Below are positions 37,891 to 49,052 of a DNA stretch of 64,000 nt, in pieces. The DNA is taken from positions 372,001 to 436,000 of the forward strand of contig JAUFSD010000001.1 in assembly GCA_033030425.1 (NCBI GenBank). The letters run 5' to 3'. The stretch's first letter is position 1. The number at the start of each line of letters is the position of its first letter. A program made the translations under genes and the position numbers. This DNA comes from Verpa conica. Taxonomy: Eukaryota > Ascomycota > Pezizomycetes > Pezizales > Morchellaceae. The notes beneath the pieces were generated by a model. It was not told the DNA's origin and did no database searches. It was given only the letters and a program-made list of their open reading frames with translations.

Positions 37891-39731
37891 AACCCTTGAC
37901 TGATTTGCGCTCCCGTAACTGACCGAGAGTTAAGGTGCTACTTCTCCAACCGAATGGCAAAATCCATCATGTAGATTCCCGCTTATTGCCTTGGTAGATT
38001 TTTAGTATCACTTAGTTATGCAGGGCTCGGCTCCGGCTGGTAACCAGTATAATAGTCATCCTAGGAATGCGAATGGTGATTCGAATTCTACTTAGTTGCT
38101 ACTCCCTATTTTGGTTTTGTTGCATTGTAACACAAGTGCATGCACCTATAAGCACAAGTCCTGTTGTGTCTCAGCAGACGGGTGACTAACTATACGCCAA
38201 GCCTCACCCCATCAACCGCGTACGATTGATAGATTTGAACGAGCCTCTTTAGCCGTTCCTCCATTTGATAGCTACAAGGATACCCAACTGCCTAGGGGTT
38301 AGCTGGTCCCCACTCCTTTACCCTACGCATAATACAAAGGTGATGATGGTACGATAATCCGTGTACATATGCATGTAATTCTGAAAAATACAATAACATT
38401 TGTGGATATCACAGATTTCAGCAGGCCTTTGACTACAGGGAAGAGCCGCATACTGCAGAATTACTACCTACCCGTCGCTACATTGAGTAATGATTTGGAA
38501 ATCCTAGATTAAACATTGTTGAGTTCTAGACTCGGCAGAATAACTGGGCTCTTTATAGAGAAACATTTTATATTACTAGCTAGGTCACTATGCTATGTAG
38601 TGTGACCGCGATCGTCATAGGCCCCCAATATATATATTGCGGGCTTAAGTGCGTGTATTCAGCGTGTACGGTCGCACCGGTACCGGTGTAATTAAGCAAT
38701 GAGCCTCGCTTAAATCAAGTGAAGTGCTTACTAGAGAATTTTATGGCTATAATATTATGTGAGAGCCCTGTGATTATTCAGAGTATTATTAACGCTGAGT
38801 ATATATGCATGTTTTGAAGTTCTAGAAGATTTGTTACACTCAAGCTAGGTACATGCATGGCAATAGTGTCCCTCCACAATGCATATATGTATACGTAAAG
38901 TGGAGAAATCTCTCATACACGTACAGTAGCTGCAAAATAAGCATAATTATCCTAGGGCTGGATTACAAGATCCTCTATACCACTAACCGTATATATATAC
39001 CAGAATTTTAGCCTAGAACTTACAGCCACTGAAATATGCTGTGGGATATACTTCGGCAGTGCTATCTCCAGTACGCAATCCCCTGAGCTGGCTGTAATTA
39101 GTAATAGAGGACGTAGATTACTGACTCCAGTCGTGATAGATCTTCCCCAAAGGTAACTTGTTTTGTAATGTTGTCTAGTGCCGAAAATATACGATGATGT
39201 TGTAATTTTCCCCCTGTATCCATGCATATGTACCCCATGCCACGAGGAAACGTTCCCAAAACCTGGATCAATCCCTCTAACTCTTGTGGTCTTTTATCTT
39301 CTGCAGAGTCATTCTGGCGTGTTCGGTCCCATCCTACCTTCCTTCCTTCCTGGAAAGGGTTATTACGCGATAAGCACCTTCCTTTCTGGTAATGGCTGCA
39401 TTACTATGCCGCCGGTAAAGTTCTTTTCTTAATATATCAGCGTACAAACCTTTGGACCCGAGTATTGTACCCACAACCCCAAAACTTAAAACGGGTTAGA
39501 TTCTTCCAACCAGGATTTAAGATAGTTCCAATAGCCCAACGCCTTGGGCTTTATCTATATAATTTTGCTCTTACACAAGCTAAAACATTAAGCCTCTTCT
39601 AGGCAGACTTGCCTGTACACAATAGTCTACACGCGCAATATTGTGTATATAACCTCTTGAGCCCCCAGCCGTTATAATTATATTCAAACAAATATCGAAC
39701 TCTGCATCAGGGAGCCCTGATAGAAGAAGCA

Positions 39732-41584
39732 ATGGCTATCTCTATCATCATTGGACACACCTCCGAACAGCAACAGAAAACATATATCACTGCAAACCGC
39801 ATTCTCGATGTTCTGGAACGATATCGTCTCCGACAACGCGATGGTACTTCTAACCGCAACGAAGAAGGAAGGAAACGATTTCTTCCTATAGTTATGCGAA
39901 GAGTAGAAGCTTCAGAGCCCATCCATATGGTCCTTCCAGCGTTTCCATTCAAATCTCCAAACAACGATTCTAAGGTTTTGGGCACAGTTCCGGACAAGGG
40001 AGAAGAGATTGCACTTACACACTTGAACGGAATATGTAAGAGCATCAAAGAGATTTACAGTCACGGAGCGGAAGTTACTATCGCCCCTGACGGAATCGTG
40101 TATAATGGTAAGCTCTGAATATATCTATAAAGGTCCTTAAATCAAACTAATAGAGGAATAGATCTCCTAGGCGTCTCCGATAGTGACGTTTGGACATACG
40201 GACAGACCCTTAAAAAGATTTCAAAAGAATTAGACTTTACTCATATCCACTTTACTCACCTACGAGATTTACTTGGTATTGAGCTTCTAGAACCACTCAC
40301 AGAAGAATCATACATATCCCAAGCCCCAAAATTTAGAGAAAAAATGTCTGAACTTCATACTCCAGCGGGTTTTGATGTCCGCCATGAGATAGCTAAGAAT
40401 GAGGATGCTGCTGCAACATACCGGGGGTACATCAAGTTTCTCACCAAAGACTTAGCAAACACCAAGAAGTATGAGACGAAAACAACAAAGAGCGCTATTA
40501 AAAAGAGAAATGAGATGGTTGCACGGAGGATGATGGCTCGCGGAAAGGTGAGTCCAGTATAGTTACATCCGGATAGTGATAGATGTATCTCCTCCTAACA
40601 GATGACAGGCATTTGCTGCTGCTGTCCAAGCTAATTTCGGAGACTACGTCCGTCTTTCAATTCACCCTTCTTCTGGTAGCACTAAATTTTCGATCTCTCT
40701 CTTTCCCCATACTAGCCATAACATGACCCCTTGGCATGCCACAACCGTTTACGGTCTGGATGGTTCAGTTGCGACGGTTCACCTAGACACTCTTAAAGCC
40801 TCTAAAAACTATGAATTGGTTTACAAAGATGGTTTGGCTTGGTATTATCGAGAAAGGTCAGATCTCTATGACTGGGGTCAAATGAGTGTATATTTTGAGC
40901 CTTTATATCCAACTGGCCTAATTATCACTCCTACCCCAAGTCTCGCTACATCGTCACTTAAAGATATTGATATGAACAAGCTTCACCGCTTGGCTGAACA
41001 AAACTCACCTATTGTTCTTCGCGGGTTTTCTGGGACAGAAAGAGAGTTAGTCATCAACAAAGTAGCTGAAATTGGTCAAATTAAGGAGAGAGATAGATCA
41101 GACTTCAATTCCCCCAAGTAAGTTCACTACCCTTATTAATATCAGACTCAATAGATTTCTATACAGCTTCTAAAATCTTTACAGACTAGAAGTATTCACT
41201 TCATGCGTGTCGGACAACGCTATCTCGTCATTTTCATCCTCTAGGCAGCTTTTCGAGCACCTCCCGGACCCACTCAATGTTGAGCTACTTTCAAACTACA
41301 CCTTCAGCACACCTTCAAATCCGTCTGAGAAAATTCCCTTAATTGTCCCTCACCCTTCGTTAGGCACCCCCTGCTTGCGATACCAAACCACCCGACACGA
41401 TGATAGTATTTTTAATATCGACAACGGGGATATATCAACCCTCCGAACCATCGATACTCTTTTATATGACCGCCGTGTATGCTATGATCACGTCTGGAAA
41501 ACCGGTGACTTGATCGTCAACGATCCTTTATCGACAATATATACTCACAACAATGCTTCTGTTGAGTGCATCAGTATCGATTAA
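39732..41584 (+). CDS. Isocyanide synthase (PvcA/DIT1 family) fused to degenerate TauD-like dioxygenase, 556 aa
   Basis: Exons 39732-40107, 40162-40547, 40609-41117 and 41185-41584 join in frame (557 codons). Residues 1 to about 355 are the isocyanide synthase (PvcA/Dit1) domain, which turns an amino-acid amine into an isonitrile. Its hallmark blocks are intact: LPAFPFKSPNNDSKVLG, PDKGEEIALTHL, GVSDSDVWTYG, DYVRLSIHPSSGSTKFS. Residues about 370-556 match the Fe(II)/2-oxoglutarate dioxygenase (TauD-like) half found fused to fungal isocyanide synthases: NSPIVLRGF, SSRQLFEHLPDPL, LIVPHPSLGTPCLR, LYDRRVCYDHVWKTGDLI. The part that normally carries the first iron ligands (His-X-Asp) is absent between residues 410 and 428, and the distal His position reads IYTH (Tyr543). 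The dioxygenase is therefore predicted inactive. Cytosolic; no partner genes next to it. Confidence 0.85.
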
Positions 41585-44230
41585 GCAAAAGACCTCTCGA
41601 ATAGGGTGGTTTAGTATACACAATTTCTATTTATTTAGTGGTTACTTGTTATTGGAGTTATCCCTGGAGGGATTTGATCTTTTTTACTTTGTTCTTCTAG
41701 TTGATTCTATTCTACTACATGTACTAAGAGGGGAGTACCTATTTGTCTTATCGCGATCGATCTTACTTCAGTTCGTTTTGTTTCTTGGAAAGCATCTCTT
41801 TTAGATTTGAATTTCATATTAGAATAAAGCGTTTTCTTCGAAGATAAAGGGTAAAATTAGTCCTGCATGCAACTGTCCCCTACTACATTGAACTCTAGTT
41901 GAACATATTGTCACCCTATACGTATACTATTTACATATCCGGGTTAGATTATGGGTACCTAATATGTATAGTACGAGACCCGAGTACTATAATATAGGAA
42001 ACCCGGTCGAGATGAGGGGCGCATATAGAGTGCATGGGAGCACTCGGGAGCACTCGGGAGGCGAGTCCCCCTAGGGCTGTAATCAACTCTATTCGTCATG
42101 AGAAGTACTCACGTGCCTTTTCTTGGCGTTGGTCCCGACACTGGCGCCTAGAAATTGCTTTGATATATGTACTAGTGCGAAAATAAAGTCTGTTCGGTTC
42201 GGTACATGGCGATGCAACCACAAACCTCACAACTAAACCTCACAGAAACTAATTTTAGGATGAAATTAGAGCTACAGAGCTTCAGAAGACTATATTAGAA
42301 TTTATGTATATGAATAGGGATAAGGGGAATTTTTTGCTATTGAAATTTTCATTGGGGTAGACTTTGTTGCTTGTACCAAACCGAACAGACTTTATTTTTG
42401 CACTAGTAATTATGTAATCATCATCTTTAATATACCCGCTGATGTAAACTCATGCGCCGCTGCGCCTTCGTACTGTGCCCTACAACTAGTAATGACCGTG
42501 CTGCAGCCCTAGCCGGAATTCCAAGCCCCCACGTACTAGTCAGCCTACCCTGGCCACTTACATAGCAATAGCCTTTGCTCTATCTCAACTTTTATGCATC
42601 CGACCAACTCGAGGATTAGAAAGAGTCTGTATAAGCCATCAGGCTTCAGTGCATAAGAGGTTAGGAGGGAATTACGCGTCGCATAAACGAAAATTCTTAG
42701 GATGAATATATGTGAATCATATACGTCAGCAGATTTCTCACGGTCGGAGTCATTACTCCTTCCTTAGCAGAGTAACCCTAGCCCCATTATTAATACTGAC
42801 TGACTGATTGGTTGATTGACAATACTTTAGAGACTTCCACCTACGGTACTGTATCCATAAAACGCGCACGCCACAACACCTAGAAGTGGAATCAAAACGC
42901 GACGGTGAATATATATAGCAGTGAAGTAAAACAAAATTAGTCCCAATAGCTTCAGAAAAAAAGGTTCCCTCGACTTCTTCTACCTGCCTATTTTCCTTAT
43001 TGCTCTCTACTCCATTTACTAATACCCGATGACTCGTATACTTCACATATATAAGGGGGAATGGGGCCTATACTACTTCATATCCAAGGCCTATAATCCC
43101 AGACTCTCTAAAGACCCAAAATAATTCCCATAAAACTTCTAACACATAATTTCAAGTGATGTTTTAATCCACAAAGTACCTATAAACATAAGTAACAGAA
43201 ATTCCAACCACCTAGTAGTTCTAATACCTCGGTTAAATAGAAATATAGCGTACTCTTGTACAGTGAGGCTTCCCAAGTACTTCTACCGATTAACTAAAAG
43301 AAGAAAGGTGTCAATCCGCCGAACCAGGTTCTTCTGTCATCACAGTCCTGGTTATTAATCAGCATGCGTAGTGGATTGGTGCCGTTTTTAACTACGGTAT
43401 GATAAGCAAGGCATAAATGCATGTAGCTATAAGATATTATTGATAAGTGCGTATGATGTACCCACACGCAGACACCCGCTGATGTCCCCGATAAAATTTA
43501 CAAAGTTTTTAGTGACCAGGACGGTCAATTTGAATTACGTAGTACCGAAGATATATCTAGCTCGGTTAAGACCGAGGATGAGCACAAGCCCATCTTAATA
43601 TAACTTCATATGGCCTCGACTACCACTGACATCTCGAAAGAAAAGGATAAACACCTAATCGATCACTATATTAATGGCCACCCCCAACTAGGGATACTCC
43701 ATAGCTGTATAACCCTCGAAATCATATTACACAAAAAAGTAAGCTAGAAAATTAAACATTTCATAATATAGAGTTCCACAGCTGGAAATTTTATTCCATT
43801 TAAGAAACATATACTAAATTAACTATAGATCACACACATATATAGTCACATATTCTTTACTCCTAATTTCAGGATACATTTTACACAAAGGCATAAATAA
43901 AAATCTGCTGTAGAATGCTACACGACAGGTGTACAACCCATATATATCATCACGCAAATCCCTAGGCTCTGATGTTACAGTAATACTGCATACGTAGCAT
44001 GTACCATATGCACTCATGAACTCATAACTAATATCCTAAAAATTCTAGATACGTAACTTCCGAAGAGTACCCATCCTAAATTCCGTAGCCAGTCAGCCGG
44101 TATAGCGCCCTAAATTTCCGCTCTAATTCTTCGCTCTTACCACACCAGACGGTGCCGGCACTTGAATAAATCCACAAAGTAGACATAAATAGTCATAGGT
44201 GCCAAAGCTAAAAGATAATGGCTTCATGGA
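41585..44230. other. Spacer containing a MITE
   Basis: No gene supported. A T-rich open frame right after the synthase stop (to 41804) is random-looking. The direct repeat CACTCGGGAG occurs twice (42041-42060). A clean MITE lies at 42172-42406. The remainder to the tRNA is AT-rich and featureless. Confidence 0.45.
42172..42406. mobile_element. Tc1/mariner-type MITE, 235 bp
   Basis: Terminal inverted repeats of 35 bp begin CTAGTGCRAAAATAAAGT at 42172-42206 and 42372-42406. They match at 33 of 35 positions, and both differences are transitions. TA dinucleotides flank both ends (42170-42171 and 42407-42408), the target-site duplication of Tc1/mariner transposons. The 165-bp interior has no coding capacity, so this is a non-autonomous miniature element. 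Confidence 0.85.
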
Positions 44231-44309
44231 AGCCCCACGCGGGGGTCGAACCCGCAACCTTGAGATTCCACATAAGAGTCTCACGCTCTACCGATTGAGC
44301 TAGCGAGGC
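44231..44309 (-). tRNA. tRNA-Lys(CUU) with 6-nt intron
   Basis: Cloverleaf on the minus strand: acceptor GCCTCGC/GTGGGGC (with G-T pairs), D-arm GCTC/GAGC, anticodon stem TGAGA/TCTCA, T-arm GCGGG-TTCGACC-CCCGC. Loop CTCTTA carries anticodon CUU; six bases (TGTGGA) separate position 37 from the A at 38. Removal gives a standard 73-nt tRNA. The intron is at the canonical site but unusually short. Confidence 0.9.
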
Positions 44310-45470
44310 ATATAACTCATGACTCCGCTTACCTAATACTCCGCCTTACGCCTTCGTTTCAAACTAAAGTCGGCCCCTGTATGCGGTGGTAAATGTGTCA
44401 AGACCCACTTTACCATCGGTGATACCAGAACTCTCAAATTCAGAGTACCAATATCACCCGTGGTAAATTACTACTTATAGCATTTACTTATTAACTTGTC
44501 AGTCCCTACGCTTCTTGGTAGTACTGGTTATGAATTCGACCACATCAAGAATTTATAGCAATCTCAGACTCCCTAGTTCTCCACTAGTTATTACTGGGGG
44601 ACTTGTACTGAAATTGATACTTGGCATACCCCTTATATACTAAAATTCAGAGGCCCATACCAGTAGTGATAAAATAGGTTTTAACACATCCACCGCACCA
44701 TACGTCTGGAGGCCAATCTTTAATTACTCTTATTATTTGTTATTTTATCACTCCTTGTTAAGCCGCAGTGACACAGGGGCAACCATTTTCTACCAGCTGC
44801 AGGCTATAGGATAACTGAATGTAGGTATATGAGCCTAGAGACATGTAAAGAGGGCCAGTAACCGGCTCAGGTAATATTAATACGATTAGATATCTCCATT
44901 TTAACTAGTTATGCCCCTCTGCTCCGGAGTGCTTTCCTGGGTCCTCAGTTTAAAACTTTCTCAAAAATATGTGGAATATTCTATAGGCCGAGTGAATGAC
45001 CTCTAAGCTTCTAGTACAGGTCCTAGGGCCTTTCTTCATTGACCATACTCTATTAAAATCACTAAAACCATTCTTCCTACAGAATTTCTCTTTAGTACAA
45101 GTATCATAAAACGCTAGTAGTTTCAGGTTATAATAAATTCCTATTAACCAAGTGACGACACGGTTCGAGAAGACTGTTAACTTCAATTCCTGTCGAAGTC
45201 TAAGCTTACAAATACACCCCTTAATAAAAAGAAAACAACAATGCAGTAGGCAAAAATTAGTTTGCCCGCTCACCCCTCTTCAGGAATCTTTCGAGACTCC
45301 AATTATTCCTAATAACTAGGAAAGCGATTTTAGACTAGAGTGCTTTAGAAACGAAGACGGTAGCTACAGTTAAGTTGATGGCTAACCTCTGAAGTAAGAA
45401 CTATTAACAAGACTCGCTACCCCTCCCTGAGAAGCCACGGGTTTCAAGGATGAAATGGTAAGGAAGCCAC
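44310..45470. other. Spacer with small inverted repeat
   Basis: Contains an imperfect inverted repeat, TTTACCATCGGTGATA (44409-44424) and TATCACCCGTGGTAAA (44452-44467), 14 of 16 paired. Its end resembles the 37762-37890 element. The frame at 44950-45273 (-) shows no family signal. Confidence 0.4.
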
Positions 45471-47111
45471 TTAAACTGACTGGAATGATGCTGACGACGG
45501 GGGGGAGTCGCTTGAGTCTGGAATTTCTGAGATTCCGGTCATATGTGGCGACAACATATTCGGGAGAGGAGCAGTCGCGTGAGATGTTAGAATAGAACCC
45601 AGGCCCAGTGTTGTAGCTGACAATATTGATTTGCTACGATTGATAGTAGTGGAAGCTTGAGTATTTGTTGTTCCTTTATTATCCACATTTCTCTTTAGAG
45701 AACGAGGCTCTAGACCCTGCTACGATTGATAGTAGTGGAAGCTTGAGTATTTGTTGTTCCTTTATTATCCACATTTCTCTTTAGAGAACGAGGCTCTAGA
45801 CCCTGATCAGAGCGGAACGTGGTGGCTTCGATCCTTCTTTCTCTATCCCCATACTGATTGGCAGTAAACCCAAGTTCGTTTCCATGAAGAACAGGAGCCG
45901 TGTCATCTGAAACAGGCTTGGCTCCTCTTGAATTCCCTTCTTGGGAATCTAGTACATATTCGCGCACGAATTTTTGAAAATAAAGAACCGACTCCGAGCC
46001 AACTCTCCCAGTAATCAAACTTTCAAAAAATCCCTCTAATTCCGGATTTACCAGTGATTCTTCGTAAAAATCTTTAATTGCATAACCAATCTCAGGAAAA
46101 CCTGCCTGAGCGCTCCGCACCATGCACCCATCGATAACCTTAAAAAGAAAATCTCTGTCACAAAGAGGTTCAACAACCACAGACTGGTTTGCAGGGACTG
46201 GGCCCGTGCTTATGCCCTCCTCTTCACCACTAGATTGTTGCGCCATACTGATTGTTCTTTCCTCGCGCATTATTTTCAATCTTTTTGAACTCCTACCACC
46301 TCTAGTTTTCTGGCTGTGTAGAGTGAGGTATTCTGTATCACGGCGGTATTCGGGATCTGGATGTGTCCTTCTCCGCAGCTTACCCGAGGCGCTCTCGACT
46401 TTGGATTCATCCTGCTTTAAAGATATAGAGCCCCGTTTGTCGCTTTGTATAGCCTTCATATTGCCCTTCGGCTGAGGTAGGGCTGTCTTAAATTCAGACT
46501 TTGGTTCAAGTATATGCTGATGCGCTAGAGATTTCATATTAGATTTATTGCCCTTACCTATGAATTCTTGGTCTCAAATATTTTATTCCATGGCTCCTGA
46601 GCATACCTGATAGAACCAAACCCAGGCCCGAATCACTGCCTCCCTCAGTCAACTGACCTCGAAAATCTCCCGAGTGAGATTCCTTTATGCTATTTGCCAC
46701 ACCCTCCACTCCTCCCCTACTACTTATCGCCGTAAATGAGCTCCCCTCGCCCGTTAACTCCGAAGATTCTTGGTCTTGCTTGAAAAAGATTTCCGAAATA
46801 CGAGGTGTCGGAATATCCTCCCGAAGGTTCTTCATATATGCTCGGAAAAGAGTATACTGCTCCAGGGTAGCTTTACGAGCAAGTACGACGTCCATCAGTT
46901 CTGCTACATATCTGTCTGTCTTTGATTGCTCGTACAACTGCTGTATAGCGCGAACTTGATCTAGATGCCCATGACCCGTAGCCACTTCGATAGCAACGGT
47001 AACTATTTGATGCAAACGCTCCCGTCCACCAGGGGTTTTACTGCTCGGAAGAGGGAGTCCCTTTGGGGGGGCTGGGAGTTTCGGCTGCTGGTCTTGTGCG
47101 GGTATGTTCAT
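45471..47111 (-). pseudogene. Low-complexity hypothetical gene, frameshifted by an 86-bp duplication
   Basis: Exon 1 is 47111-46607 (start MNIPAQDQQPKLPAPPKG) and exon 2 begins at 46557 after a 49-nt intron. The product has an N-terminal helical block (ERLHQIVTVAIEVATGHGHL, about residues 30-100), then a long polar, charged, probably disordered region with a basic patch (GRSSKRLKIMREE), and a second ordered block (RDFLFKVIDGCMVRSAQAGF...). At 45719-45804 an 86-bp segment is followed by an identical copy (45633-45718). Because 86 is not a multiple of three, the frame shifts and stops at 45710. The pre-duplication frame continues from 45686 to a stop at 45471. The family is not recognised. It could still yield a protein shortened at its C-terminus. 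Confidence 0.55.
45633..45804. repeat. Exact 86-bp tandem duplication
   Basis: Positions 45633-45718 and 45719-45804 are identical head-to-tail copies, with identity extending one base beyond on each side. Absence of any difference suggests a recent event. It lies inside the coding region of the minus-strand hypothetical gene. Confidence 0.9.
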
Positions 47112-49052
47112 CGTGTTGCCGTCCACAGATTTTGCATTAGTCGATGAAATAATGGCTGGAACTACGATGAAGAAAAGAATGAATTGTGTCAGCAGAAGAA
47201 GCAGTGAAGTAGCAGTCTAGCGTCTACAAGACAGATGAAGGTTAGGTGTCAGGGCTAAACCAAAACCCTAGCCCTGAGACAGCACCAGCCATTGCCATCA
47301 AAATACTCTAGTACAAGAGATATAGCCCATTTCACCTGCTATTCTTCGCTGCTCAATTGACAGTTCATGACTACCAGAATTCTAGCCCCCCCTCGACATA
47401 GAAAAACTTTGCAAGGGCTGTTATCCTCACGAATTATCACTCGATGACGTCATTTATCTCGCCCAATGTACTAGCGCTACAGGAGTGAGCCCACGTAACT
47501 ACAATACGCCTCAAGATCTTCTCAAAAACTCTAGACGGCGTATAAAACCTCAGATGCACTCTCTTTTGAAACAATCTTATGCGGTAGCCTGGTCTCCTGA
47601 AACTTGGCGGAATCAAAATCTGATGCTAGCTACCCGACTCAGCATCCAATGCGAAAAGAGGTATTAAACAGGGGGCAAAAGCTCTAGATGAGCTATGAGT
47701 TTATACCCTATCTAGTAAAGATCTCTCTTTATGAACTTAGGAGATTGATCACTTTCTCCAGTTACCCTTGAAACAAATGACCCTCGATGCGTCAAATCAA
47801 GATCGGACGGGCGGTCTTGAAATTACAAGACTAGGTGACTACAGTCCAACATTCTCAGCCAAGGTGCTAGCACATACCTCACTCAAGTAGATAATCCAGT
47901 ACTTAACTACATGTAGGCCCGGGACTTTGACTTACGAGGTGCTGCGTAATATATATAATTACGGTTCAACGGCGAAAAGTAAAACTCCTCAGTGTCTTAA
48001 TACCTATCCTTACCCAGTACTGTGGATTGAATACCTTAACCACTCTCTCAAAATTCGTAAGGCTATTTTACATTGGACCTATTGGGTAAATATCCTCCCG
48101 GGATCATAATTACCGATACGTACTCGAGTGATCATCTATAATTAAAATTGGGTTATCAGTTTCAAAAAAGGATTACTCAAGATATAAGGATACCAAGAAC
48201 CAACTTGAAATATTCTTCCATAAGTCTTGAACTATAAAAAAAGATGATTCCACGCGTTCATACCCCACTCAACAAAATCCCCAACTCTAACTCAAAAGAA
48301 ATGGAATACCCAATCTCCTTCAAAAGCTTCGATATTCAACTTACCACTACCACAAACCCACACACTACCCCACCACCAAAAAGTACTACTCACCTCCATG
48401 TTAGATTTTCCGAAATGCCACAATGTCCACAGTGTATCGAGGCCCGAAATCTAAGACGTCGCAGTAACTATGGTATCCGTACATTCTTCCACTTCAGAAA
48501 CAAATATAAGACCAATAGAAGGAGACTCACTAGCGATTTAACTGTCTCAGATCACTCTTACTCTAGTAATATGGAATGTTTTGAACATAGTGACTATGGT
48601 ATTTTTATTGCAGAGTCCTCTCGTACTGAGAAAAAACGTAGAATTGTGTGGGGTAAACGAAACCTTTGTTGTATTCTATCTGTTAATTAGCAATTAGGCC
48701 CTAGTAACTTATATTAGTAGATAAGAACTCTGGCAGATATATAGGCGACTTATTCTTTATTCTCTCATTTATTATATTGAAGATATTGAAAAGGCTTACA
48801 ATGATCTTACCAACCAGAACGGAAGTGAGTAGACTTATGAGAAATCCAACCCTCAGTTGAGAACGAGCAGAAACATTACAATGCACCTCTAGCTACATAT
48901 TTCTTACAAAGACTTATCATACGATCGTAATCAACGATGACTGAGAAGCATTTCTTTTCATTTATAAATCCTACATACATGACAATTCAGAGTAGAGTTT
49001 TCAACACACATACATAACCTCTTCAACCAGCCGTCCATCAGACTCACCGCCC
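47112..49052. other. Spacer with one doubtful small ORF
   Basis: AT-rich. Apart from the frame at 48244-48690 nothing looks coding. ACCCTAGCCCTGA and CAAAACCCTAG words near 47260 are telomere-like but isolated. Confidence 0.4.
48244..48690 (+). CDS. Doubtful small hypothetical protein, 148 aa
   Basis: An ATG-started frame of 148 codons. It is Thr/Asn/Pro-rich in the first 50 residues, has a CPQC motif (MPQCPQCIEARNLRRRS), then basic stretches (NKYKTNRRRL; EKKRRIVWGKR). No signal peptide, membrane span or known domain is seen. The lysine/arginine content and CxxC could suit a nucleic-acid-binding protein, but this is weak. Composition resembles the flanking AT-rich DNA, so it may be chance. 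Confidence 0.3.
   Translation: MIPRVHTPLNKIPNSNSKEMEYPISFKSFDIQLTTTTNPHTTPPPKSTTHLHVRFSEMPQCPQCIEARNLRRRSNYGIRTFFHFRNKYKTNRRRLTSDLTVSDHSYSSNMECFEHSDYGIFIAESSRTEKKRRIVWGKRNLCCILSVN

Larger units (their letters stand above)
34280..39731. other. 5.4-kb gene desert
   Basis: The longest gene-free stretch. It is AT-rich with many TATATA patches and CTAG-containing words. It holds the second copy of an 18-bp word (34555-34572), a possible short inverted-repeat element (37762-37890) and a perfect 14-bp palindrome (38675-38688). Open frames here are short and unconvincing. Confidence 0.5.

Noticed and set aside
38675..38688. Perfect 14-bp palindrome CACCGGTACCGGTG as a regulatory site
   Set aside because: It sits in a gene desert more than 1 kb from any start codon; no basis for assigning a binding protein.
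5219..41584. P450 and isocyanide synthase as one biosynthetic cluster
   Set aside because: They are 32 kb apart with at least eight unrelated genes between them; no contiguous cluster is visible.
42041..42060. Two copies of CACTCGGGAG as a repeat array
   Set aside because: Only two units, with no spacer structure; not a CRISPR or meaningful array.
46122..46475. Plus-strand frame inside the frameshifted gene
   Set aside because: Antisense shadow of the minus-strand coding region.
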